A stretch of DNA of 27,396 bases from the NCBI GenBank assembly GCA_002751075.1, contig NAOQ01000021.1, positions 29,746 through 57,141 of the forward strand, in the 5' to 3' direction. The first letter of the stretch is position 1. Each line of letters begins with the position of its first letter. Source of the stretch: Ichthyophonus hoferi (Eukaryota; Opisthokonta; Ichthyosporea; Ichthyophonida; Ichthyophonidae). Positions 10,101 to 20,900 of this stretch are shown piece by piece. Position numbers and translations under genes: made by a program. The notes under the pieces were generated by a model. The model ran no database searches. It was not told the origin of the DNA and worked only from the letters and a program-made list of their open reading frames with translations.

Positions 10101-12024
10101 TCTTATTGGGACATCACATGATACAGATCGAATAATATATGTGGATAAAACATAAAAAAAAACATAGAAACATCTGAAGCATTTGAATGAGTTAAAAATC
10201 ACACTTTCCCCTAAACTAATATAGTTACTTCATGTGTTGCCATAACAACGTCATATGCAACCACCAGTCACCACTAACCCACACATACACATACACACTG
10301 CCTTGCATTTTCCAGGAACCTATACTCACTATATACTTTATTTCCACCCTATATTCACATGCATATATCATAATCTTAATAATTAATTTATTTCTATCAA
10401 TAACAAATACACCTGATTAGAATCACGAGTAGGCAACTATTGCAATTATAAAATGAAAGGGTTATAAAATGAAAACAATATATAAAGGAAGAGAAAGGAA
10501 GTACAAAAAATGGAATGCATCATAAAACACCAAACCAAACATAGAAACTCTAACTAACAAAAGTATGCCACTGACCTAGCAACTTTGGTGACACCCAGCC
10601 TATCAAATAAGGGATCAATCAATGGTTTGATCCTATTGGTTTGCACCACACCATCCACTACACATAGCGCTATGTCAAACTCACAGCTCTCTATATTGTC
10701 TCCGGCTAGGATATGTACAAGTATCTTTCGACCCATCTGTTGTCATGGTAACCAGGATATGTAGAGGGTAATTAATATAACCATATAGTATATAGTAAAT
10801 ACATATCTTCAGCCAACATATGTTTACCTTGTATTGGAGTTTACAATTGATTTACTCTATTTAACTATTTTTAAATGCTTTTAATTTAAATCTTAAACAT
10901 ATGGAGAAATATAAGATATAGAGGGTGTAAGGCGGAGACTAAAAATACAACCCAAATATTATAGAGCACATTATATCATTTTAAGCCAACTATTACCAAG
11001 CATATACCACACTACCAATACTATTATAATCCAATTAAATAGTTAAAACTAGTCCGTATGAGCCAATTAATGAAGTCCTAGACATACACTTACAGGTACA
11101 GAAGATAAAAGAGAGAAGAGAGAAGGGAGAGGGGACCAACCAGAAGTGCTTTCATGACGTAGATAATGCCTTGAGTGGAAGGATGTCTATAACTGAGAAT
11201 CCACATATCCATACTGGTATCCCATCCTGCCTGATTATATGTATAATCAGCCAATAAATACTTTATATTAGAATTTAATACTGTTTAATTTTAAGCATTC
11301 ATATAAACGCTGTTAGGTATAAACATATAGCCCATTAGCTCCTTACTTTGTTTTTATGGCCATTATCCAACTGGTTAACTATTTCTTCTACCTCATACTT
11401 TTCTCTTCCCATCATATTTAGATTACAATATAAATATAAATACATATAAACATATAATCATTCTTTACTTCACAACATATGTACATTGTATAGATGATTG
11501 TAAAGACATTGTGCACAAAAAATTTGTTTTAAATATTAGGCGTAGTAAAAACTATACTTTTAATGTCCAGTGAGATTCGTATCAACAGAGAGAGGGCTGT
11601 CAAATATTATTATTAAATGTGAAAAAAAAAAAAAAGCCAAAAACTTCAATGAAAGACTTGGATTTATTTAAGTATCAATTGGTTTATTGTGCTATGCCAA
11701 CCCTACCAAGCCATATCATATCACACCATATCATATTTATAGTATTATAGTATTATAGTATTATAGTATTAAATTACTATACTAGTATACTATTATACCA
11801 TTATACTATTATGAGGGAAATTGGAGTGTAAGGAATACTTGCAGCGTAGCTCCTGTGTGATAAAATAGTGCTATCAAAACATGTAATTCACGCACAACGT
11901 TACTTACAGGTAGTAATTTGGATCCTGTTCCTTTCTGAATATCCTCAAGGCCCACACATAAGAATCCCTGTGTAGTCAACAGTTCGTGAAGAGACCGTAC
12001 GACATATTTAGCTTTATCTTCCAT
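7110..12024 (-). CDS. PSMF1: Proteasome regulator PI31, complete, eight exons
   Basis: Exons in transcription order: 12024-11908, 11230-11141, 10736-10576, 9386-9330, 9212-9138, 8742-8653, 7743-7612 and 7161-7110 (TGA). All junctions keep phase, giving 257 residues; human PI31 has 271. The ATG at 12024 follows an in-frame TAA six bases upstream. Residues 1-120 form the N-terminal PI31 domain, including the hallmark LLPAGW at 37-42. The rest is the Pro/Gly-rich proteasome-binding tail: LLDPLN, three GIIPPG repeats, then PPGARFDPIGPP, which closely matches the human tail. The last exon gives PPGYNDMFM, matching the PPGYDDMYL-type end used to dock on the 20S core (HbYX motif), here with Phe for Tyr. 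Known role of the family: modulating 20S activity, proteasome assembly or transport. A TAG at 7610-7608 looks like the end but lies inside a GTAGGT donor. The exon 2 donor (GTTGGT) is weak. Confidence 0.93.
7689..7742 (-). repeat. Coding minisatellite, three 18-bp units
   Basis: Three almost identical 18-bp units inside PI31 exon 7, each encoding GIIPPG. The near-identity at DNA level, not only protein level, points to recent tandem duplication. Human PI31 has a related PPGA.PPGA stretch at this position, so it extends a naturally repetitive docking tail. Confidence 0.95.
7803..8075. repeat. TTATA-type low-complexity region
   Basis: Long degenerate run of ttata/tgtta units in PI31 intron 6. 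Open frames on the plus strand here are compositional artefacts. Confidence 0.85.
8968..9128. repeat. Degenerate CCCTGTA heptamer array
   Basis: Around 20 imperfect copies of CCCTGTA/CCCTATA-like heptamers in PI31 intron 5, ending about ten bases from the exon 5 donor. The motif is more GC-rich than the flanks. It produces three overlapping spurious frames, as expected for a seven-base period. Confidence 0.85.
9418..9506. repeat. Purine-rich tract (polypyrimidine on transcribed sense)
   Basis: G/A-only stretches such as gaaagaaaaggag. Read in the PI31 direction this is a long pyrimidine tract 30-120 bases before the exon 4 acceptor, so it may support 3' splice-site recognition. Confidence 0.6.
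11741..11771. repeat. AGTATTAT octamer, about four units
   Basis: Perfect period-8 tandem repeat in PI31 intron 1, about 140 bases from the exon 1 donor. Confidence 0.9.
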
Positions 12025-12439
12025 TCTTTATATTATGTAGGCTACGATATGATAAAGACTGGAAGAAGAAAAGAAAAAACAATTCTGAGAATCACTTTAT
12101 CTAAGTAATTGTTAAAGTTAATGGGTTTTTAATATGAAACAGGTCGGTTCTGATAATTATATGTAAAACAATATGGTATAATATGCACATAATATGCATA
12201 TTATATATTACATATTATTATTATTTTATATATATATATATATTATACTATTGCGTTGTCGTACTACGTAAGATATTAAGGTATTTAGTATGTCGTTGTT
12301 GTACGACATTAAATATTGGTGCGCAATTATTACTCCATTAAAATATATGTTTCATCCTATTGGGTAATTGTATAGAGTAAAAGATAGCATTGCCTAAAAG
12401 ACACAAAAATGCGATTGAACATTTTTAATGAGCCTCACC
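12025..12439. other. PI31 upstream region
   Basis: AT-rich sequence 5' of PI31. It contains an AT run near 12227-12243. It should include the PI31 promoter, but I see no element I can defend as a TATA box or factor site. Confidence 0.4.
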
Positions 12440-12524
12440 AAATATAGCCAAACCACCAGTTTGCATATTGCCTTCCTCGATCTACTTATTTTGCTCAGGA
12501 TATTCCAATCATTCCCCCCATACC
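12440..12524 (-). pseudogene. Antisense F-box/LRR paralogue fragment
   Basis: Read on the minus strand, this aligns with positions 14956-15040 of the intact F-box/LRR gene at roughly 70% identity by eye. The copy encodes a DWNIL core as the gene does, then a similar K.ICKLVV/RKLGVE stretch. It corresponds to the segment just after the F-box. No start, stop or splice signals accompany it, so it is a gene fragment, not a gene. It lies immediately beside the inverted repeat at 12564-13062. Confidence 0.72.
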
Positions 12525-12563
12525 TGAAAAGTGGTGATCTGGAAGGGTAATCAAACAAGCGTC

Positions 12564-12735
12564 TTGGCTACAGTAGTTATGTAGTTGATGGATGTCCTTT
12601 CATCGGATTCTAGATAAGTGCACATTTCTTAGATTTGGATAAATTAATGGAAGGGAGGCTCTGTCCAGATTAGAGAATCAAATATATTCTATAATATAGG
12701 CTCGCTCCAAATATATTTTATCCGATGAATGTGCT
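12564..12735 (+). repeat. Left arm of long inverted repeat
   Basis: About 172 bases whose reverse complement recurs at 12890-13062 at roughly 86% identity by eye. Shared blocks include tttcatcggattctagataa, agattagagaat and gaatgtgct. The arms are separated by about 154 bases holding an F-box/LRR fragment. I see no alignment of the arm itself to the intact gene. Confidence 0.93.
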
Positions 12736-12858
12736 GAATTAGATTTTTCAAGAGATTTTTTAAAGCTAAAACATATTAATATTGCATTGAAAGCTGGAGA
12801 AACCACATTGCAATGTCTCTCCATATTAAAAAATATTAATCCTGTACACATCGGGGAT
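12733..12858 (+). pseudogene. Sense F-box/LRR paralogue fragment in palindrome loop
   Basis: Aligns with 15765-15890 of the intact gene at nearly 80% by eye. Forty-two codons are open, with ELDF.RD.L.LKHI.I and ET.LQ.LS.L.N...VHI shared with the gene's protein. The preserved frame and biased third-position change suggest the copy was under constraint, or was copied recently. It is only one leucine-rich-repeat segment and cannot stand as a gene. Confidence 0.88.
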
Positions 12859-12889
12859 GATTATTCCTGAAGAATTGCAAAAAGAGAAA

Positions 12890-13062
12890 AGCACATTCGT
12901 CGGATACATACATTTGGAGTGAGCCTACATTCTAGAATATATTCAATTCTCTAATCTTGACCGAGCCTCCCTTTCTATTAATTCTTATAAATCTAAGGGA
13001 ATGTGCACTTATCTAGAATCCGATGAAAGGACAATCATCACCGACATAACTATAGTAGCCAA
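12890..13062 (-). repeat. Right arm of long inverted repeat
   Basis: Inverted partner of the arm at 12564-12735. Similarity fades outward of the ttggcta/tagccaa pair. No convincing flanking target-site duplication was seen. Confidence 0.93.
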
Positions 13063-14731
13063 TCCATAGACAAGAAAGATTCAATCCTTTGAAGACTTGA
13101 CTTGTAATTTTATTGAACAAGATGAAAATTAGGAGAGACTGATCCTGTAATGTAATTTATTTATTGATTACTATCATCATATATTTCCAAAGAACTATTA
13201 TTGTACCTTAGTCGCAGATTCCACTAGAGTTTCATAATGTTCATAACCGTATAGAAATGAATGGGTATGAATTAAACTACCATTAACAGATTCATTATAG
13301 TATTTTTCCATTTACAAAAATTGCAGAATCATTTTTTTATAGAAAATAAATCATATTTGGCCTCCCATTTAAGGGACAGTATCCGTACCATACTTTTATC
13401 AATAACCAATAGGTTCCTTGCTAAAAATAGGACCGTGGATTACTATAAATGGGGTGAATTCGGGTTACACACATTCCCATCGAGTCCCCTGTTTAAAATT
13501 TAAGTTCCAGGTTTACTGGGTAACTAATACAACTTTTCGACTATATTAGATATTTGTGAATTATTATATGGAATCATCATATTAGATATAAACTACCGGC
13601 TCTGAAGAATGTTTGTATACTCTATTCATATATAACATAAAATATAGCATTGTTGATGTGTAAGGCTAAAGTCATTTACCATCGCACATTAATCATAAAT
13701 CATAAAAATAATCTATATTTAATAATGAAAGTATTGCAGCTTTTTTTTTTTTTTTTTGAAAGATTTCTTGTTAAAGATAGTGGAAAAGCTAGCATACATA
13801 CACTATAAAGTGTGAACTATATCCCAAATAGTGTGATTGATTAGATCACTAGACCATTGAAAATTGTATTTATTGGACAAATCTAGATGCAAATAAAGGC
13901 ACAATCAATCTGGGCCACCCTTTAGATTACTAGATGTGTGTCAGCCAATGAGTGAAGAATAAAGTTTTGGTATTTTGTGTAGGTTTTTTCACATTGTAAT
14001 CAGTGCTCCTTTTCCTCACTAGTTGACAGGACACATAGATGCATGAATCCTTGTACAGGTAGTTGGTTGACCTAGCCTAACCTCTTTTGCTAGCCTTCTT
14101 TACAATACTGATGTTGAACTCACTAAAAGATATTGCAATCCTAGATTTATAGCTAAGCCCTGTTAGTATAAGCTGCTAATGTTTTCTTCAACCAAATAAT
14201 GTATTGGGCTATCATTTGCTTTCCTTATTCAATGGATGATCAGGGGATAGGCTGCAATGTAATGCATTAGGCAATTCTACACTGCTATAGTTAAACTTAC
14301 GATTAAAACTGATATATATTGTAATTGGTTATTAATAAACAATAGTTTTAATATAAGAGCATTACTGGCTTGAATAATTGGTTGAAATGTTCATGCAAGA
14401 TAAAACACAAAAAAGTTTTGACCAATATTTTTTTTCTGATTTATTTTTAGTTGTATATAATTCAGAACAAGTTATGATAACAATGAAAAGCCAGATTATT
14501 AGAAAACCAGAATTGTTATACCGCTTTATTTTCTACAAATAAAAAATTTAATATATATATATTACTAATTTAAAGAATAATACTTGTTTTCTTCCTCTTC
14601 AGATATTTTAGTAAGCGAATTCCTGCCAGCTTCAAACTCTTGGTCGTTTTAAAAAATTAAATACACGATAAATACATTTATTCTACAATACATGTTCCTC
14701 TCCATATTACTAAGCAGCGAGACATTATGAC
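13063..14731. other. Upstream region of the F-box/LRR gene
   Basis: AT-rich, with a poly-T run at about 13740-13757 and a short unrecognised open frame at 13321-13503. It should hold the promoter of the downstream gene. No motif is strong enough to call. Confidence 0.4.
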
Positions 14732-16405
14732 ATGGACAGCAACACACATACAGAGCCTTTAAACGGCCTATTCCCAAAAGAAATTCTTCTGCGCATTTTC
14801 TTTTTCTTAAGCAAATATAATGATCAGAAGCAATGCTCACTGGTTTGTAGAACTTGGAATGAAGCTATCAGAGAAAGCGCTGGACAAGGATGGGTGTGGC
14901 TGCATTCGAAGCCCATCGATATAGAACATGACAGAGTCGAATCATATATTCCCCCGTATGGGAGTGATGATTGGAACATCCTAATGCAAAGTATGAAAAC
15001 GTGGAGCAGAGCCACACGCAAACTAGGAGTAGAGCTATATAGTAAAAGATACAATAATGATAATACTAAAGCACTAGAGGAGATTCTATGCAATGCCAAG
15101 CGTTTGGAGGCTCTGCATGTTGTGGGTCGTGAGCCAGAGTTAGTTCAAGTCTTATCTTGGAATGGAAAGCGACTTCCCCCGCATGTAAAAATTTCCGGTT
15201 TTACTCATGTGGGTGTATTAGCACCATGCACGCAAATCAAGCACCTTTCCATACTCAATTCCCCTGGTCTTAGCACTTTATCTTCAGTATCCTTCATCTT
15301 AAATCTTACTTCCCTTTCTCTAGTTGGTTGCCAGGGTCTTAGTAGCATTGATTCCCTTTGTGAATCAACCCACGGCAATCGGTTAGCCGAACAGTTGACC
15401 AGTATTGAAATTGTTCATTGCAATGATATTCATAGTATTGAAGTATTTAGAAGGCTCCAGAACCTTCAAAAGATTTGTTTAGGTAATTTGTCTCTAATCC
15501 CGTCTTTGTCACCGCTTGAGCTTTGCATACAGTTGAAGAGTCTTTCTTTGAGATGTATGGGCGAGAGAAAACTTTCCATTCCTTCTACACTTAGCAATAT
15601 AGTCACTCTCGTACTAGAACATGTTAACCTGTTGGACTATGAAGTACTGACTTCGTCAAGAAATACACTGGAAAGTATTGAAGTGCAATCCACTCATGGT
15701 CCCAATTTTTACCCCCTTCCTCTGCTTCCTTGTTTGAAAAGATTTGTCACCAATATACCATTAGGTGAACTAGATTTTCCAAGAGATTCTTTACAGTTAA
15801 AACATATTGAGATTACTTTGAAAGATAGAGAAACCTCACTGCAATATCTCTCTGCACTAACCAATCTTACTCATGTACACATCAATGAATGTCCTTACAT
15901 TGAAAGCATCTCTTTTATAAGTGAGCTGGCTTTCTCGTTACGATATTTGACTCTGACTCGACTTCTTCTTACCGATATATCGGTTATATCTCAGTGTTCT
16001 CACCTCACATATCTTGATTTATCCGGGGGAAAAGGTATATTTTCCATTGAACCAGTGATGTTTTTACGTTTTCTGCGCGAGTTGTACTTGGACGATTGCG
16101 TGGGCCTGTCAAACGTTTCAGCATTAACCATTGTTCCTACATTGACACACCTCTCATTGTCAAAATGTCATTCGCTTACCAATGTAGCCCAAGTCTCTGT
16201 TTTACCCTCACTGAAGTATCTCAATGTGAGTAATTCAGAAGGTTTGTCTTTAGCAGAACCATTCATGGCATGTGAGTGGCAAGGGATCCTGAACACATCT
16301 AACTGTAATTTCCTTGACTATCCAGTATGTGCGGGTATATTTACAGGCGAGGAATGGAAGAACTTGGTTGAGAATATTGTAAGGTATAGGAGTTGGATAG
16401 AGTAG
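14732..16405 (+). CDS. F-box / leucine-rich-repeat protein, intronless
   Basis: Single open frame of 557 residues. The ATG at 14732 is the first in frame after a TAA at 14711-14713. Residues 13-49 form an F-box: LFPKEILLRIFFFLS, then CSLVCRTWNEAI, the helical motif that binds Skp1. From about residue 165 to 525 there are irregular 22-26-residue leucine-rich repeats of the L..L.L..C.GL type (for example LTSLSLVGCQGL, LTHLSLSKCHSL and LKYLNVSNSEGL). By family knowledge this layout is a substrate receptor of an SCF ubiquitin ligase, with the LRR solenoid choosing the target. The target is unknown. The lack of introns contrasts with the neighbouring genes. Two fragments of a relative lie 1.9-2.3 kb upstream. 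A short out-of-frame ATG at 14727 precedes the start. Confidence 0.93.
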   Translation: MDSNTHTEPLNGLFPKEILLRIFFFLSKYNDQKQCSLVCRTWNEAIRESAGQGWVWLHSKPIDIEHDRVESYIPPYGSDDWNILMQSMKTWSRATRKLGVELYSKRYNNDNTKALEEILCNAKRLEALHVVGREPELVQVLSWNGKRLPPHVKISGFTHVGVLAPCTQIKHLSILNSPGLSTLSSVSFILNLTSLSLVGCQGLSSIDSLCESTHGNRLAEQLTSIEIVHCNDIHSIEVFRRLQNLQKICLGNLSLIPSLSPLELCIQLKSLSLRCMGERKLSIPSTLSNIVTLVLEHVNLLDYEVLTSSRNTLESIEVQSTHGPNFYPLPLLPCLKRFVTNIPLGELDFPRDSLQLKHIEITLKDRETSLQYLSALTNLTHVHINECPYIESISFISELAFSLRYLTLTRLLLTDISVISQCSHLTYLDLSGGKGIFSIEPVMFLRFLRELYLDDCVGLSNVSALTIVPTLTHLSLSKCHSLTNVAQVSVLPSLKYLNVSNSEGLSLAEPFMACEWQGILNTSNCNFLDYPVCAGIFTGEEWKNLVENIVRYRSWIE

Positions 16406-17134
16406 ATCAAGACTGCCTAATATGTAGGATTGGGATCACTAGACATTTAGTTTGTACTGATTACATATGATGCGATTGAATTCAATTAAGGTCATGTCAC
16501 TGTATTTTCTTAGTACTCATTTTCACATGTATGATTCAAAGAAGGCTACTCAATTTAATCAGTATTAGTTCTGCAGCATACCACTTAGTTAACTTTATTA
16601 AAAGCCTAATTATCCATTTTGTTTACATATATATTGAAAAATACTGCAATTAATAAACACATTTGAAATTGATTGGCATTATATTTAACAATATTATATA
16701 TGTTAATTGTAGTGATTTACATAAAATGGACATATGTAGGGCATTGAGATAATGCACTAATCCCTTTAAATAATTCCCACTCTATCCCCTATCTAGCACC
16801 AATTGAGATATGTACATCATCAATAAGCCATTCTTTGAGGAATATTGAACCCACAAGTCAAATTATTCTTTTTCTCCTTTTGGCCATTAATTGCTTTAAA
16901 TCTTATTACAGTAAACCAAAGGAAAAAAACCATTAAAAAATAAAACCCATAGTCAATATAAGATGTATTTTATTGTACATTGCTTATTCTTATTGTTATT
17001 TTGGCAAAACATTGTAATTTATTAACTCGTGTTCTTTTTAGTTTTTACTAAACAGGAATATTTGTTTAATTAAAATATATTTGTATATAGACATGGCTAT
17101 TTAATATTAACAGCAATTACTAATGCCTATGTAG
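16406..17134. other. Downstream region of the F-box/LRR gene
   Basis: AT-rich sequence with no coding signal. It should contain the 3' UTR of the F-box gene; see the AATAAA at 16652. Confidence 0.5.
16652..16657 (+). terminator. Candidate poly(A) signal AATAAA
   Basis: Canonical hexamer about 250 bases after the F-box gene stop. In DNA this AT-rich such hexamers are common, so the call is weak. Confidence 0.35.
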
Positions 17135-17219
17135 ACTGGAAAAACAGTTAGTGGAATCCAAACTGGCCAATCGGAGGACATCACAGGATAGTGCAAGATT
17201 GTTGTCCAATCCAAGATGA
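17135..17219 (+). other. Orphan exon-like segment, coiled-coil type
   Basis: After a TAG acceptor-like site, 27 codons read LEKQLVESKLANRR and onward to a TGA. The heptad-like spacing of hydrophobic residues and the charged composition are those of a coiled coil, as at the C-terminus of many trafficking or cytoskeletal proteins. I find no upstream exon to join it to: a stop lies in frame just before, and the F-box gene sits upstream. It may be a duplicated terminal exon or a chance frame. Confidence 0.3.
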
Positions 17220-20200
17220 CTGAACAAGCCTCAACCAGCCAATGACAGTACTCTCGAAGCTATACGATAATTTATTTTAGATCCCATGTTTTGCGACCAG
17301 TTAACTTATTGCTTAGGAACACTACCTAAGAAACGTCCCACAGTTTTTTAAAAAACTGGACTCTCTGCAACTACTGGGGAAAGTCATATCAGTCCCTCAT
17401 TGTGTTTTAGCAACTTAGTGTCTTGCCTTCAGTCACATACTCTACAAGAAATGGTGTTATTGCTATTTTTATCCCGTGTCAACAGATCCTTTACTGGATC
17501 ACTTGGGAATCTTGTTGGGGTATGTGCCGGAAAAATTATATTTATCCAGGTGGACTACTGGCCGCGTTCTTCCGTTTCTATCAAGCTTATGAATCTAGTC
17601 CTCAACCTCTGCTGCTTTGCTTAATGCAAGAATGTCTTAACCTATCTGTGCTCATGCATGTAAGAATACATGTCAATATGCAATAGATAACTTGATGTTG
17701 ACCAGGTGCAATTTTTATTCTAGCTCTGCATTTACATTGAATTGGTAGTATATTTGGCCTTCCTGATTTGGCCTTTATTTCTTCCCCCCTTCATTACGAG
17801 GTTTTGTCTTCAATGCTCTTTTGTTAATTCACCGGTTTTCACATAAATAGAAGCTCACTTATTAACTTATGATTTTAACTCCAAATTGTTTTTTAAAGCA
17901 TTCAGTAAGTTTATGGGTTTTGCATATGGTGATGGCAGTGCTATACTACTTTTTGTAAAAACCAAAACCTGCTTCTGTTAATTAAATTAAAGTTGGCTTC
18001 TCTCTTGTAAATATATCAGATCTATTAATTATCAGAATTTTCTCTATTCTGGCAGGAATAGAAGCCTCTGGAGTTCACTCTTCTGCTTTTAGTTTTTTCC
18101 CTCTACTTGTTGTTGCCTCTTTTCAGTTTTGACTGGAAGGAGGAAAGTTCTATAGAATTTTATTATTGCAACTTACAATAATCTGTCTCTTCTTTGGTAG
18201 ATATATTTGATATGTTACCAAATTGGGATGAGGACCAAAAAATACCCCTTCAATTTATTTTGGTGTTTGTTTGGACTTGGTTGGCTAGTGAACAATCATC
18301 TTGACTCCTATGGCATGCAGCAGTAAAAAGAATATAGTATATTGTTGTGCCACATTAAGAATGGTGTGATGCCTTGAGGCCAAGTTATTGTAAGTGAGAG
18401 GCTAAACACATAGGTAGTTACATTAACCACTTTTGGCTAAAATGGCTTGGTAAATGTGTGATTAATGTTAAGAAGTATCAATGTTCATCAGTTGATTTTT
18501 GAATAAAGAGTATATAGTATGTAAGCCACCCATTGAACCAGATTCTCCAATTCTAAGTCATTTTCCATTGTTGTTTTGAGGTGTCCTGCTATATCAATTC
18601 ACATTGATATTGATAATCTACTCTTGCAGATTGTAGTTATCAGCTTCTATTCTAATAGTAATGTTTTATGAGTAAATACAATTTAGTCATATTTACACCC
18701 TAGAGGACAGTTTATACTTGAAGCATGATATCCAGAGGAATATAAATAAACTGTATATGGTATATGTTTTGTGAAAACCATTCTTTCTACATTGTGAAAA
18801 GAGTTCTTTAATACTTTTGTTTTATTTGCATGAGGGATTCCAATTGGTCAGTACATATAAACCCAAGTAATCTAAATAAAAGTATCCTACTTTAAACACT
18901 CATGTCACCAGTGCCAACAAAATTAAAATAAGCACACATACTATTGGTCAGACTAAATTAATTTGCATGTGGTTGTGGCTATGCCAATTAATTTGCCATT
19001 ATATATAATATTACATTTACCAATGAATATACAGCTAACATATAATTATAAATACATAAGTGACTAAATGTTAAGATTAATATTTCAAATCACTATCACA
19101 ATCACAAATGATCAAGCTACTCCTTATAATTTCTGATTACATCATACAATGTCCATGATTCCCAAGGTCCTGATGATTCCAGAGTGTCAAGTGAAACAGA
19201 AGCAATAATTGACTTAATACCCTAATACCCGATATAATATACGCCATAGCTTTGCTTTATTATATTTATACATTATTATTATAGAGCACACGTGCCTACA
19301 TCTAAATAAGTTAACATGTAGGAGTTTGAACTAAATAATTTTATTGGGAACAATATTATCTCTAAAAAGGTAGTAGTATTACAAGTGCGTCACTATATGA
19401 TATGAATCTGGACCTGCATCAATTAAGAACTTAATATAAAATATAAGACAAAAAATGCTTGGGTATACAGAGCTCAAAGTCTTTACTTAATAATCGTTAG
19501 AGGCATAAAAGAAATTTAGCCGTGTTAGCATGCTTTATGGTTCTAAACATTTATATTATTAGATTTATAGAAGAAATATTAATAAACAAAATGATCAGCC
19601 AGTGCCTGTTCAAAGCCCAAAATTATTATTTCAAATTATCTAAACCACTCCAATTAATTATGCACAAGGAATTAAAACAGGACCAAGCAACAATTATTGG
19701 ATATGCTCATCCAGATTGAACCTTTGTTTCAGAAAATACTGGCTTTTCTAATCTGGACTAAGTTTCTCTTTCCATAGAATCAATGAAACTAAGAAATCCT
19801 GCACAACCCTAGATTAACCATAAATATGATCATCAATATTTCTAATCAAACTACTGACCCAGAGACAAGAGAAATTCTAGCCTCATGCAAGGAATTGATC
19901 TTAGGTTATCATCAACTAATTAATCATAGGAGATTACATCTTAATCATAATAATAAACAATAATAACTATCTAAGTAATACATAAATAAATAAGTAAATA
20001 AACGCCTTGAAAAAATTCACATGTTACAGCCATGACATCATGTAGAAGGGACTAATTCCCCTTAACAATTTGGATGTGTTGATGCTTTGATATTTGAAAT
20101 ATAACGTACTATAATTATAAGTGATAATAATCAATCTATAAAAGAATCCTAAATGTGGAGACCTGTTCTGATCCTCTGCATCGAGTTCCTTATTTATCTC

Positions 20201-20900
20201 TTAATTGTGCTTGATTATTTAGTATAACGAGGGGTCCCATATTGCTGAGTAATGCCCTCCTGGTCACAGTAATGATATATGAGAATTCTCTCTAGTTCCC
20301 CACTGAAATCATTAAACAAGTGCACATGAGAGACACTGAAATACATTTAGCATCCTGTGGAACTGGCAGAAACATAAAAAGTCTTGACCTTGGACTTCAT
20401 ACAGTAACACATCAAATAATGTAAAAATTAGCTCAGGATGACCAAAAGCAATTCCAAACTACTAATACTTGTGGGGAAATATTCTACTTAGTCTATGAAG
20501 ACTCTGTGAATAGCCAATTGCTTTGTGATTTGGGTATATGGTATTATGTGCCTTAGAGAATTAATATACTGCACAAGGGTTGTATTCCTGGTTATACAGC
20601 ATGGTTTTTCTCACTTGGAAGCAGGTATCTTCTCATGCATCATGTATGAGCTTGGTATTTGTGTGCAGTGTGCATGTGCATCAAGCCTATATTCATTTTA
20701 ATGGTGAAGATGAAGATTTGATAGCTGATGGTTTGGTCCCTCATATACTTTGTTATTGACCTTATGCTCAAGTAATACTGAACGCCATTCAGGTATCCAG
20801 TCAGTAGTTCTTTTTAACCCTTAAGTAGTTAAAACGTTGAATGTCGGAGGTAAATCCAAATCCACCCAAATGTAGTCTCCACTTGCAAAAATTTGTCAGC
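17220..20900. other. Gene-poor region with no assignable gene
   Basis: No family recognised on either strand. It is less AT-extreme and has far fewer microsatellites than the introns to left and right. The longest frames (for example 17423-17686 and 19522-19719) show no motif I know. It may be old decayed repeat sequence. Confidence 0.4.

Noticed and set aside
13321-13503. 60-codon plus-strand frame upstream of the F-box gene
   Set aside because: No motif, no splice context, and of a length expected by chance; left unannotated.
14824-15099. Minus-strand 91-codon frame
   Set aside because: It is the shadow of the F-box/LRR gene on the opposite strand, with no independent signal.
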